A DNA stretch of 64,000 bases from assembly GCA_022184915.1 (NCBI GenBank), contig JAGTJU010000003.1, positions 682,001-746,000 of the forward strand. The letters are read 5' to 3'. The position numbers were made by a program, and so were the translations under genes. The notes under the pieces are model-generated. The model was not told where the DNA came from. It was given only the letters and a program-made list of their open reading frames with translations, and did not search any database. Source of the DNA: Myxococcales bacterium. Lineage in GTDB: Bacteria; Myxococcota_A; Polyangia; Fen-1088. Positions 45,423 through 53,953 of this stretch are shown one piece after another (the stretch's first letter is position 1; every line of letters starts with the position of its first letter).

Positions 45423-46012
45423 AGCCCATTGCTCTGGCAACGGAGGACGCGCTGAGTGAAGCCGTGGGCAGACGACTACTCGCGTATCATGGCGTCGAGC
45501 CCACCCAAGTCTTGGGCGGAACTGGGTGTGGCTACCTTCGAAGCCGAATGGATAGCTGGTGCCAGATGGCAAGAAACCAGCCCGTACTCCTTCTGACCGA
45601 CCTCGATAGAGGAGAATGTGCGCCGTCTTTTCTTCGAGGTTGGTTCGCGGGCCGGGTCATGCCCAGCAATCTGATCATTCGTGTTGCTGTTCGAGAAATA
45701 GAATCGTGGTTGTTAGGGGACCACATCGGGCTCCGCAGTGCGCTTTTCGGGCGGAGGCGCGGAGGGAAGTTTCCAGAAAATCCAGATACGCTCCCCGATC
45801 CCAAGCAATACCTATTGACCCTGGCAAAGAGCGCGCCCAGCGAGATAAGGTCCGATTTGGTTGCAGTCTCGGGTTCGACGGCCCGCCAAGGCATTGGCTA
45901 CAATGCACGGCTCTGCGCGTTCGTTGCTGAGAACTGGGACCCAGATGAAGCGTCCAAACGCTCTTCTAGCCTACGAAGGTCACGGGATAGAATCGCAACT
46001 TTCCTTCGCTAA
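45419..46012 (+). CDS. TOPRIM-like (DUF4276-type) partner of the ATPase
   Basis: A 197-residue protein coupled to the ATPase by a GTGA overlap. The layout looks like a TOPRIM nuclease: an acidic start ATEDALSEAVGRRLL (Glu9, Glu14), VLLLTDLDRGE with Asp61-x-Asp63, and RVAVREIESWLLGD with Glu93 and Glu95. In ATPase/TOPRIM defence systems such a protein is the toxic nuclease released by the ATPase. I cannot tell which named family it belongs to. No signal peptide or membrane helix is visible. Confidence 0.72.
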   Translation: MKPIALATEDALSEAVGRRLLAYHGVEPTQVLGGTGCGYLRSRMDSWCQMARNQPVLLLTDLDRGECAPSFLRGWFAGRVMPSNLIIRVAVREIESWLLGDHIGLRSALFGRRRGGKFPENPDTLPDPKQYLLTLAKSAPSEIRSDLVAVSGSTARQGIGYNARLCAFVAENWDPDEASKRSSSLRRSRDRIATFLR

Positions 46013-46171
46013 AAGTCTTGATGAAGAAGTAGCTGTGGTCGTAGCCGTCATCTCGATCCAGCGTGAGGCCTTGGCAGCTGCGGCTTCCTCCAACAACTCT
46101 GGCCTTAGGCGCTCCAAGAAGGCATAGATTGGCGCCAACAACACTTGGCCGGCAGCCAGCCGGCGGAGGCG

Positions 46172-47635
46172 TCAGGCCTCGACCCAGGCGGTTTCAGCCA
46201 ACCTTACCGCCCGCCGCAGTTCACGTTCGTCGAGGCGTGTGAAGCCCATGCGAACGAACGGCACGGGCTTGCGGAACACGTGGTAATCGCGTCCCGCGCC
46301 AAACGTGACACCGCGCTCCCGTGCCTTTTCCGCCCACGCTACCGGATCGCCTCCGTGAACCTGCACCCATAGCGCCATGCCGCCCTGGGGCACCTCGAAC
46401 GAAACGCGTTCACCCAGCGTGTCTCGAAGCGCCGTCATCAGCACGTCGCGCCTTGCCTGATAGACCTGGCGCATGCGACGCGCATGGCGGGCCAGCTCAC
46501 CATCTTCGAGAAGCTCCGCCACCGCCGCTTCGGCCACGTTGTCGCCCTGTCGGTCGATGGATGTCCGCAGGGCCGCCATCCGTTCGAGCACGGGAGCGGG
46601 CGCCACCGCGTAGCCGATGCGCAGCCCGGGGGCCAGGACCTTCGACAAGCTGCCCACGTAGATGACCACGCCGTGTTCGTCCTGGCTGGCCAGGGGCAAG
46701 CGGGGACGCCCCGTGAAGTGAAACTCGTGTGAGTAGTCATCCTCGATGAGGGCGAAGCGGTGCCGCTGGGCGAGCGCGAGCAAGGCCAGGCGACGAGGCG
46801 CGCTGAGGGAGGCCATCGTCGGGTATTGGTGGTGGGGTGTCAGGTGCGCCGCCACGAGGCCCCCGGCCGTCAAAGCCCGTTCGAGTTCGTCGAGGCGAAC
46901 GCCTTCGGCGTCGACGTTCAGGGGCACGAGCACGGCCCCCGTCGAGCGAAGCGCCTGCAGTGCCGGCGGATACCCGTAGGTCTCGACGCCCACGCGATCG
47001 CCAGGGCGCAGGAGGGCCTGCGCTGCCAACCAGATCGCCTGCTGGCTGCCCCGCGTGATGAGCACGTCGTCGGCCCTCGCGGCCAAGCCGCGCGTTTCGG
47101 CCAACATGCGGGCCAGCCCTTCGCGCAGCCGCGCTTCCCCGCGCGCATCGCCGTAGTCGAGCAAGCCAGGACCTCTTCGCGCCAGCACACGGCGGTAGGC
47201 GCGCGTGAGCGGCACGTAAGGAAACAGCCTCGGATCCGGCACGCCACCCGTGAGCACCAGCTCTTTGTCCCCTCGGGCGCGTCCCACGGAGCCCGTCAGG
47301 AGCGGAGGCAAAGAGAACCCGGGGTGCACGGCGAGCCCAGGGCGGTGCGCTTTGCCTCGGCGCCTGGGGAGCGGCTCACGGGCGTCACGGGCGCGCACGA
47401 ACACGCCCCGGGCCGGTGCGGTTTCCAGCCAGCCCTGAGCGACCAGATCAGCCAAGGCCGCGTTCACCGTGTTGCGGTTGACACCCAACCTCAGGGCCAG
47501 ACGCCTGGATCCAGGCAGCTTGTCCCCCGGCTGCAGCCTTCCCCGGGTGATGTCGGACACGATGGCCTCGGCAATGCGCAGCCCCAATGACTTGGCCGTC
47601 GTCAGGTCGAGAGACAAAAGATAGTCGCGCGCCAT
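46172..47635 (-). CDS. MocR/PdxR-type GntR-aminotransferase regulator
   Basis: A 487-residue fusion. The N-terminal GntR winged helix has LPGSRRLALRLGVNRNTVNA and an operator-binding wing (WLETAPARGVFV). The C-terminal aminotransferase-I domain has LTPHHQYPTM, IEDDYSHEF and the PLP-binding Lys at about 332 (VGSLSKVLAPGLRIGY). It is a dimer that senses PLP or an amino compound. The divergent gene is a PNPOx-like GNAT fusion, 68 bp away with repeats between, so vitamin B6 control is likely, as in PdxR systems. Confidence 0.92.
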   Translation of the reverse strand: MARDYLLSLDLTTAKSLGLRIAEAIVSDITRGRLQPGDKLPGSRRLALRLGVNRNTVNAALADLVAQGWLETAPARGVFVRARDAREPLPRRRGKAHRPGLAVHPGFSLPPLLTGSVGRARGDKELVLTGGVPDPRLFPYVPLTRAYRRVLARRGPGLLDYGDARGEARLREGLARMLAETRGLAARADDVLITRGSQQAIWLAAQALLRPGDRVGVETYGYPPALQALRSTGAVLVPLNVDAEGVRLDELERALTAGGLVAAHLTPHHQYPTMASLSAPRRLALLALAQRHRFALIEDDYSHEFHFTGRPRLPLASQDEHGVVIYVGSLSKVLAPGLRIGYAVAPAPVLERMAALRTSIDRQGDNVAEAAVAELLEDGELARHARRMRQVYQARRDVLMTALRDTLGERVSFEVPQGGMALWVQVHGGDPVAWAEKARERGVTFGAGRDYHVFRKPVPFVRMGFTRLDERELRRAVRLAETAWVEA

Positions 47636-47636
47636 G

Positions 47637-47685
47637 AACTGGTCTATCAGAAATTCTACAACTGGTCCATCCGCGTGGTCCAGTT
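47637..47685. promoter_or_regulatory. MocR operator candidate
   Basis: In the 68-bp divergent gap, AACTGGTC occurs at 47637, AACTGGTCC at 47660 and GGTCCAGTT at 47677. Thus TGGTCCA is a direct repeat (47663 and 47676, 13 bp apart) and AACTGG/CCAGTT an inverted one. Such arrays are typical of MocR regulator sites. They would control both divergent genes. Confidence 0.6.
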
Positions 47686-47703
47686 ACTGGGCATGCTGAC
47701 CTC

Positions 47704-48765
47704 ATGAGCACCCATCCGGAAGAGGCGCCCAGCCCCTACGAGGGCACCCGTGAACAAGCCTGGAAACTCCTGTCCACCGCTGATTACGTGCGCTTTTCAG
47801 CCTCGGTGGACGGACAGCAGGTCGTTCGCTGTTTCAACGTGGCCGTCGTCGATGGCACCCTGTGCTTTCACGGGGGGCGGCGGGGTGGCAAACAGGCCCT
47901 GATCGGCGCCACCGTGCTGGCCAGCGCCGAAGAGGTCGTGGCGCAGGTCCCGAGCTATTGGGTCGACCCCGTGATGGCTTGCCCCGCCTCGACCTACTAC
48001 CTGAGCGCGCAGGCCGCGGGCACCGTGCGGCCCATCACCGACCTTCACGGCAAGGCCCGGGTTCTGTCGGCGCTCATGCAGCGTTTTCAACCCGAAGGGG
48101 GGTATGCGGCCATCGACCCGAACGACCGCAAGTACGCCGCCGTCCTGGAGCGCCTGACCGTGGCAGCGTTCGTGCCCGAGCGCATGCAGGCGCGCAACAA
48201 GCTGGGGCAGAAGCGCTCGGCCGCACAAATCGAGCGGGTGCTCGAGGGTCTGTGGCAACGGGGACAATCGGGAGACTTGCGGGCGATCCGGCTCGTGCAG
48301 GAAGCACACCCAGCGCGGCCACGGCCCGCCTTCATGCGCGGCCCGGCAGACACGGGACTGTGTGTGAACCCGAACGCAGACGACGCACGGCAAGTCGCGG
48401 CCTTGCTCGAAGGGCAATACTGGACCGAAGGCTACGAAAGCTCACGCAGGGTAGCGGCGCACCTGTCCTCCAGCGCCTGGCTCGTCGCGCGCAGCCGCGA
48501 AGGTGAGGTCGTCGCCAGCGCGCGGGCCGTGAGTGACGGGGCCCGCTACGCCTGGATCCTCGACGTCGTGGTCCGCTCCGATCACCGGGGCCGAGGCATC
48601 GGCCGCTTTGTGACCCAGCGTTTGCTCGAGCACCCTCGCCTGGCCCAGGTGCAGAACGTGGGCTTGGCCACCCGAGACGCCCAGGCGTTCTATGGACGGC
48701 TGGGGTTCGCGCCGAAGGGGAAGGGTGCAGACGAAACCTTGCGCCTCGTCCGCGTCGAGGGTTGA
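47704..48765 (+). CDS. PNPOx-like FMN-binding domain fused to a GNAT acetyltransferase
   Basis: A 353-residue fusion. Residues about 1-170 resemble the PNPOx-like/flavin-nucleotide-binding split barrel (LLSTADYVRFSASVDGQQVV, FHGGRRGGKQALIG). A linker leads to a GNAT domain at about 225-350 (VVRSDHRGRGIGRFVTQRLL acetyl-CoA loop, RDAQAFYGRLGF). The divergent MocR/PdxR regulator suggests a role in vitamin B6 or amine metabolism, perhaps clearing a reactive PLP-like compound. The reaction is unknown. ATG 47704 follows the operator repeats directly. Confidence 0.82.
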   Translation: MSTHPEEAPSPYEGTREQAWKLLSTADYVRFSASVDGQQVVRCFNVAVVDGTLCFHGGRRGGKQALIGATVLASAEEVVAQVPSYWVDPVMACPASTYYLSAQAAGTVRPITDLHGKARVLSALMQRFQPEGGYAAIDPNDRKYAAVLERLTVAAFVPERMQARNKLGQKRSAAQIERVLEGLWQRGQSGDLRAIRLVQEAHPARPRPAFMRGPADTGLCVNPNADDARQVAALLEGQYWTEGYESSRRVAAHLSSSAWLVARSREGEVVASARAVSDGARYAWILDVVVRSDHRGRGIGRFVTQRLLEHPRLAQVQNVGLATRDAQAFYGRLGFAPKGKGADETLRLVRVEG

Positions 48766-48888
48766 AAGCGCGATGCCCACAGACGTTCAGGTTTGCGCCG
48801 CCGCGGCTGTCTCGCGCTCGCAGCGTGATGGTTGAAACGGCGCGCAGCGCCCTTGAGGGTGCGCAAGGCCACCGAGTACACTGTTGTA

Positions 48889-49116
48889 GTGCCGTCTCTC
48901 AGAAACATAACCTTGTCGGCCGACGAAGAGGTCATCGAGCGGGCGCGGGAGCGGGCACGTGCTGAACGGTCCACATTGAACGAGCAGTTCCGCGGGTGGC
49001 TCGAGCGATATGCGGCGCAGAATTCGCAAGCGGAGACTTGCGATGGGCTGATGCGGCGTCTCGGCCATGCCCGTACGGGTCGACGCTTCACGCGGGACGA
49101 AGCCAACGAGCGCTAG
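48889..49116 (+). CDS. VapB-type ribbon-helix-helix antitoxin (orphan)
   Basis: A 75-residue protein. The start is GTG 48889; TACACT about 10 nt upstream suggests a leaderless or short-leader promoter. It begins PSLRNITLSADEEVIERARE and RSTLNEQFRGWLERYA, the usual ribbon-helix-helix antitoxin start, followed by a toxin-binding tail (CDGLMRRLGHARTGRRF). The toxin gene that follows is broken, so it is an orphan. It may still self-regulate or neutralise a related toxin elsewhere. Confidence 0.75.
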   Translation: MPSLRNITLSADEEVIERARERARAERSTLNEQFRGWLERYAAQNSQAETCDGLMRRLGHARTGRRFTRDEANER

Positions 49117-49119
49117 CGG

Positions 49120-49260
49120 ATGTGGTTCCTCGACGCCAACGGAATGCGCCGACTACCTTGAAGCCGTGCTTGCGCCCCTCTGCCATGTCTTCTGGTCACC
49201 CAAGCTCCCTGTTCGCGCCCTTGATCTACACGAGGGTCTTCGTTCTCTGGAAAGATACTC
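49120..49260 (+). pseudogene. vapC PIN toxin remnant
   Basis: ATG 49120, 3 nt after the antitoxin, encodes MWFLDAN, the start of a PIN domain with its first catalytic Asp, then stops at 49161. In another frame, coding-like sequence continues (ADYLEAVLAPLCHVFWSP, VRALDLHEG), resembling the later part of VapC. The middle is deleted and the frame lost. Confidence 0.55.
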
Positions 49261-49286
49261 TGCAGAGCCGCCAGAACGGCTTGACC

Positions 49287-50060
49287 TCAATGCTCGCTAT
49301 GCACCTTTCCCTCCGAAAGCAACTGAAGCATCTCCACGCGGTTTCCCAGCCGCGCGATATCTTCTGCAGTTTTGCCCTCATGATCCCTGGCCATCTTGTT
49401 CGCCCCCGCGGACAATAGGAGCTCGGCCACATCCTTACGACCTGTCCAAGCAGCATCCATGAGAGGAGTACGTCCCTTGCTTCCCTGTTGATTCACGTTG
49501 GCACCTGCAGCGATCATCTTGCGAATGATAACGAGAAGTGTGGCACCGCCTAGGCCGAAACCGGCAGCGCGCGAAAGAGCGGAATTGCCGTAGGCGTCTA
49601 AAGCCAGGGGGTTGGCGCCACTATCCAGTAGCCACAAGGCGACCACCATGCGAGCGTCCGCCGCTTGATCCATTCTGCGGTTCTCTTTGGCAATCTCTTC
49701 CCTTGAGGGATGCATGCTCTTTGATGGCCACCCGATTTCGGGCGTGAATGCCGCCATCAAGGGTGTGTCGCCACACGAGTCGGATTCATTGACGGAAGCC
49801 CCCGCTTTCACCAGAGCTTTGATGGCATCAAGGTCGGGGGCCCTAACTGCTGCCTGCATTGCGGTAGGCTGGCGGAACGGGGAACAAAGATCCTCAATAG
49901 GAGCTTCGGCATCGCTGCCAGCATCCTTCGATGATGCTACGACGAGACTTCGAGCGGGGCTAGATTGGGATCGACATCCACAAAAAAGCACCGCTAATAA
50001 TAGCAGGCCCCACAACAGGAGGGCCGCGGCCACTCGAGCCCGGCGAATCACGGCCGACAT
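49287..50060 (-). CDS. ankyrin-repeat lipoprotein, candidate immunity protein
   Basis: A 257-residue lipoprotein: hydrophobic signal LLLWGLLLLAVLFCGC with the lipobox Cys, then a Ser/Asp-rich stretch and about four ankyrin repeats (DLDAIKALVKAGASVNESD, MIAAGANVNQQGSKGRTPLM, ELLLSAGANKMARDHEGKTA). The start ATG 50060 shares its A with the stop of the upstream reading frame when one base of an 8-T run is removed. Ankyrin proteins are frequent immunity partners of polymorphic toxins; a periplasmic lipoprotein fits protection against an exported toxin. The role is inferred from position. Confidence 0.78.
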   Translation of the reverse strand: MSAVIRRARVAAALLLWGLLLLAVLFCGCRSQSSPARSLVVASSKDAGSDAEAPIEDLCSPFRQPTAMQAAVRAPDLDAIKALVKAGASVNESDSCGDTPLMAAFTPEIGWPSKSMHPSREEIAKENRRMDQAADARMVVALWLLDSGANPLALDAYGNSALSRAAGFGLGGATLLVIIRKMIAAGANVNQQGSKGRTPLMDAAWTGRKDVAELLLSAGANKMARDHEGKTAEDIARLGNRVEMLQLLSEGKVHSEH

Positions 50061-50843
50061 CAAGGGAGCGGTCCTGGCGTGAATTTTTTGTAGTCACCGC
50101 GATCGGGCTGGAGACGATGCACAAGTTTTGGAGAGGGCCAGCTATTCACTTCGGCGCGATATCGCTCGGACTTGATCCATTTGCCACGGTGTAAGACCTC
50201 GACATGCGCGCCTGATGTCGCTCCGTAGGTCACCCTTTGAAAAAAAATCCGCGAACGCTTGAGCAATAGCAGGCTTGGGCACGTTTCTGGTGTTCAAGGC
50301 CCGCCAATAATATGGGATCCTCTCATCGTAGACATTGGGATCGGCTTCGCCATTGTCGCCATACAACCAGCCGTCGACCCCGGAGTTGCAGCCCCATATT
50401 TTTATGGTCGAACCGACCGCGAAAGCGGACCGCATCGCGGCCGCCTTCGCTTTAATGGCAGGCCTAACAAAGTCGTCGGTGAGGACCGCTCCAATCTCAG
50501 TCGCAACGACCTCGTCATAGCTAATTCTACGCTTCTTCTTCTCCTGAATCTCGAGTTGAACAGACCAGCGAGAATCGTTGATGGCCGCAACGTGGTAACC
50601 GAGGAAAAGACCGGCACCAATTGCGTGTGAAACGATGTGTAGCTCAGTTATCGAACCCACATAGGTGTTGGCGAAAGTATCGATCAAGTGAAAGAAGTCT
50701 TCCTTTCGGATCACGTTCTTCACGATCACGTCCTTGTGCCCATACGACTCCGGAAGGCTCTTCTGGATGCCCCGGGCGAACACTTCAAGGTTCCCCAAGT
50801 CGCCACCGTTGCCGTAAAGAATCACCGCCTTTGCAGAAAGCAT
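50060..50843 (-). CDS. putative toxin-like protein with an 8-T frameshift near its 3' end
   Basis: ATG 50843 has GGGAGG 7 nt upstream. As sequenced, the frame ends at 50142 (233 residues). Segments ELHIVSHAIGAGLFLGYH and IKIWGCNSGVDGW give a His/Cys pair reminiscent of clan CD peptidases and DUF4347-type domains; I do not recognise the family. At 50240-50247 lies a run of eight T on the coding strand. With seven T the frame continues as FFQRVTYGATSGAHVEV to 50060, ending TGATG with the ankyrin gene. That makes a 260-residue product. This is a sequencing error, slippage or a real mutation. GC content is low for the window. Confidence 0.62.
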
Positions 50844-51133
50844 TCCGTTACCTCCCGGGCCGAGTAGCGATCGAACCGTCGCATCAAGACGAGAGACTAT
50901 CGGATGCCATCGAAGATTGGTTGCAAATTTTTGGTTCGATTGATGTCCAAGACAATACGGTGCCCCCGGAAGCGGAGCATTCCTCTGCTGACGGTCTGAA
51001 TGGATTGCCTGGCTGGACGCACGCCTGCGCCGCCCTTCACGGCCGCAAACCTTAGCCCCGGCCTTCGACGTCAGTGCGGCGCTCGCGCGAAGGTCCGACC
51101 CGAAGGCCGCGTAAAGGGTGGCCGCTGGCTGCT

Positions 51134-52432
51134 CTAAGGGCCGAGTCTTTGCGCCCAGTGGTGGAGGACCTTGGTGGTGACGTGATCCACGCCAAGCACC
51201 ACGCCGTAGCCATCGTTGCCCGCAAGGATTCGCGCGGGGGGAATGAGCTGCCACAACAGCGCCAGGGAGCCATCGCTTGCATCGAACGCGGTCAGCCAAC
51301 GCTCGAAGAATTCGGCGCGCTCCCGGTCCGGGGTGGGTGAGCCCGCCCGGGGGCGGAGGCCAAACTCGCCGAAGAGCGCCGCTTTGCCGAGGGTGGCGGC
51401 AATCTCTTCGTGGCGGCGGATCCACAGGTCGGCATCACCGCCAGCCCCAAGGCCCCAGGTTCGCGGATAAAAGTGGTACGAAGGCAGGTCTACGTCGGCC
51501 AAAGCGGTGAGGTCCGCGTAGCTCGAGCCCTCGGCGCCCTCCACGGGGTAACGGCTCGACAGCCCCTCATAAAGCGCGGGTTTGTCATCGAAGCCCTCAC
51601 CCCCGTCACTGATGAGCTGCTTGACGCCCAAGCCGCGCAGGTGGCGCGCCAAGGTGCCCACGGTTGCGGTCAGCGCGGACGTGTCCGGGCAGCTGCGGCA
51701 ACGAAACTCGTTTCCCAGCTCCCAGGCGAGGATCGCGGGCTCATCTCGGTAGGCCACGCCCGTGAGGGTGTTCACCCGGTTGACCAGCATCGTTGCGTAG
51801 TCTTCCCAGTGCCGGCGCAAGGCAGCTGAGGTGAAGAAGGCGTCCTTGTCCAAGCCCTCCCACCGGGCGTAGGCGGGCAGGCCGCCGAAGTCTGCGTGGT
51901 TGTTGGTGAGAGTGATGACGAGCCGCAGCCCGCGCGCGCGCGCTTCGGCCACGGCCCGGTCCAAACCCCGCAAGCCTTCTTCGCGGTACGTGCCCGGTAG
52001 CGGGCGGATGGCGGCTGCGTCTTGCGAGTCGTTGTAACCGGGCGTGCGAATCACCTGCAAACCCAGGCACACGGCATCGTCGAGCGCCGCAAGGGCCTGG
52101 GCCGTGGCAGACGCAGAGCCCTTCAAGCCGTAGGTGAACTGCTGCTGCAGATAGTAAATGTTGGCGCCCAAGCCGCGGAACCGCGTGCCATCGAGCCAAA
52201 GTTTGCCCCCTTCGGCCCGCACGAATCCGGTGATGGGGGGACGCGGCGTGCAGGGAAGCAGCGCCGGGGTGTCGTCGAAGGCCACGGGAAAGCCAGTGTC
52301 GTCCATGGGATCCTCAGCTCCGCAGGCAGCGCCCGCGCAGGCCAGCATGACATACACGAAGAGGGCCCGGGGCTTCCGCAGCGACGCGGGGTGGGGTGGG
52401 GGAGGCAGGGCAACGCAGGAACCGGAACGCAT
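51134..52432 (-). CDS. glycoside hydrolase family 5, beta-mannanase-like, exported
   Basis: A 432-residue enzyme. After a hydrophobic export stretch (RALFVYVMLACAGAAC) the TIM barrel starts RFRGLGANIYYLQQQ. Acid/base Glu242 is in AWELGNEFR, nucleophile Glu356 in FGEFGLR, and SYHFYP holds the conserved His/Tyr. This arrangement fits GH5 subfamily 7 endo-beta-1,4-mannanases. No Shine-Dalgarno is clear, so the start could also be at internal codons 26 or 29. It degrades external mannan-type polymers, presumably at the cell surface or outside. Confidence 0.86.
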   Translation of the reverse strand: MRSGSCVALPPPPHPASLRKPRALFVYVMLACAGAACGAEDPMDDTGFPVAFDDTPALLPCTPRPPITGFVRAEGGKLWLDGTRFRGLGANIYYLQQQFTYGLKGSASATAQALAALDDAVCLGLQVIRTPGYNDSQDAAAIRPLPGTYREEGLRGLDRAVAEARARGLRLVITLTNNHADFGGLPAYARWEGLDKDAFFTSAALRRHWEDYATMLVNRVNTLTGVAYRDEPAILAWELGNEFRCRSCPDTSALTATVGTLARHLRGLGVKQLISDGGEGFDDKPALYEGLSSRYPVEGAEGSSYADLTALADVDLPSYHFYPRTWGLGAGGDADLWIRRHEEIAATLGKAALFGEFGLRPRAGSPTPDRERAEFFERWLTAFDASDGSLALLWQLIPPARILAGNDGYGVVLGVDHVTTKVLHHWAQRLGP

Positions 52433-52587
52433 GGCTTGGTTGGCGCCGTGAAGCCCACGTCGCAGGGATGACTTTGGGAGATCCTACACCCGCACGTGGT
52501 CCCCCGGCAGCCGTCTTTTGGCGGCGGCGCTTTCGAGGCGTCAGACCCCCGCGGACGGAGCCTCGGTCTCCTACACTCTCGTGACTC

Positions 52588-53880
52588 ATGGGAAAGAGGG
52601 CTCGAACGAGGGGATGCGCGGCCGTTGTCTGCCTCGCAGGCTTCGTGGGTGCGGCCGTTGGGAAGCCTGGGAGCGTCTGGGCCCGCGAGCCCGTGCCGGT
52701 CCCCGAACCCGCGGCGTCCGTCCGCTACGTGGACCATGCCTTGCTGTTTCGAACGAGCGACGGCAACTTCAGCGCGCGCGTGCAGCACCGGCTTCAGTTT
52801 CGCTATGCGACGCCGTTCGATGAAGATCCACGCACCTTCGGTGATCTCGACCGGAACACGAGCTCGTTCATGGTGCGGCGGGCGCGCCTGAGGCTGCGCG
52901 GACACGCGTTTCGTCCCTGGCTCGAGTGGACCTTCCAGTACGATTGGGCGCAGCCCGTGCTGCGGGATTTCTCGCTGACCCTGGCGAGGTTTTCGTGGTT
53001 CAAGGTGTTGATCGGGCGGCGCAAGGTGTTCTGGAACGACGAGCGGGTGGCTTCGTCGGGCCAACAGCAGTTCGTCAACCGTTCGATCGTGAACGACCTC
53101 TTCACGGTGGACCGTCAACAGGGCGTTCAGGTGTTTGGTCGTGTATTGCCCGGCTCGGTTGCCGACCTCACCTACTACGCGGGCGTGTTTAGCGGACGGG
53201 GTGTCGGGCCGCGCAACAACGACGACCACCACATGATGTACGCGGGCCGGCTCCAGTGGAATGCGCTAGGGGGCGAGATGCCGTTTTCACAAAGTGATGT
53301 GGAGGGTCACGATGCGCCCGTGCTGAATGTGGCCTTCGGAGCGGCCACGAACATCAGTGACTGTACGGCCTTCGAGACCGACGCCCGGAGCTGCCGGGGC
53401 CTTCGGACCCCCCGCTCGGATCTGACGTCATTTCCGAATCCAGAAACCGCGGGGGCGGCAAAGCCGGGGCAGTTTCAGATGAGGCAGGCCTTCGCGGAAT
53501 TTCGCCTGATGTGGCGAGGTCTCTATGCGAAGCACGAGTTTCACTGGAAGCGGGTTTTGGATCGCACGATGGCCGAGGGGGCCGCAGGGCGGGTCACGCG
53601 CTTGCGGGGTAGCCTCGTTCAGGTGGGGTATTTCCCGCATCATCTCGTGCCGCTCGTTCCAAAGTCTCTCGAGCTGGCCGTGCGCTACGCGTTCGTGGAT
53701 CCCGTGATCACGGTGCCGCACACCCTGCAGACGGAGAGCTCGGCCGTCATCAACTGGTTCTTTGACGGACATGCGAACAAAGCCTCGTTCGAGGTCAGCC
53801 GCTTGACCGTGGCCGACCCCGCAGCGAAGGCGACGCGGGCCGAAACGCGGATCCGTTTGCAGTGGGATATCTCGTTTTGA
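52588..53880 (+). CDS. OprO/OprP-type phosphate-selective porin
   Basis: A 430-residue outer-membrane porin of the Porin_O_P family. Signal peptide ends near VWA; the barrel begins VQHRLQFRYATPFDEDP, then RRARLRLRGHAF, EWTFQYDW and GVFSGRGVG, and ends in Phe (QWDISF). Family members pass phosphate or other anions, but selectivity cannot be read from the sequence. It is divergent from the GH5 gene, 155 bp away. Confidence 0.88.
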   Translation: MGKRARTRGCAAVVCLAGFVGAAVGKPGSVWAREPVPVPEPAASVRYVDHALLFRTSDGNFSARVQHRLQFRYATPFDEDPRTFGDLDRNTSSFMVRRARLRLRGHAFRPWLEWTFQYDWAQPVLRDFSLTLARFSWFKVLIGRRKVFWNDERVASSGQQQFVNRSIVNDLFTVDRQQGVQVFGRVLPGSVADLTYYAGVFSGRGVGPRNNDDHHMMYAGRLQWNALGGEMPFSQSDVEGHDAPVLNVAFGAATNISDCTAFETDARSCRGLRTPRSDLTSFPNPETAGAAKPGQFQMRQAFAEFRLMWRGLYAKHEFHWKRVLDRTMAEGAAGRVTRLRGSLVQVGYFPHHLVPLVPKSLELAVRYAFVDPVITVPHTLQTESSAVINWFFDGHANKASFEVSRLTVADPAAKATRAETRIRLQWDISF

Positions 53881-53953
53881 GCGCCCTTGCGGCGGCGGGA
53901 CATCACGGCAGATCCGCGGGGCGGCCTGCCAGTGTTAGGATGGGTGCACTTTC

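Noticed and set aside
45861-46127. short frame overlapping the TOPRIM-like gene
   Set aside because: Mostly inside a gene already explained; the part beyond it is low complexity.
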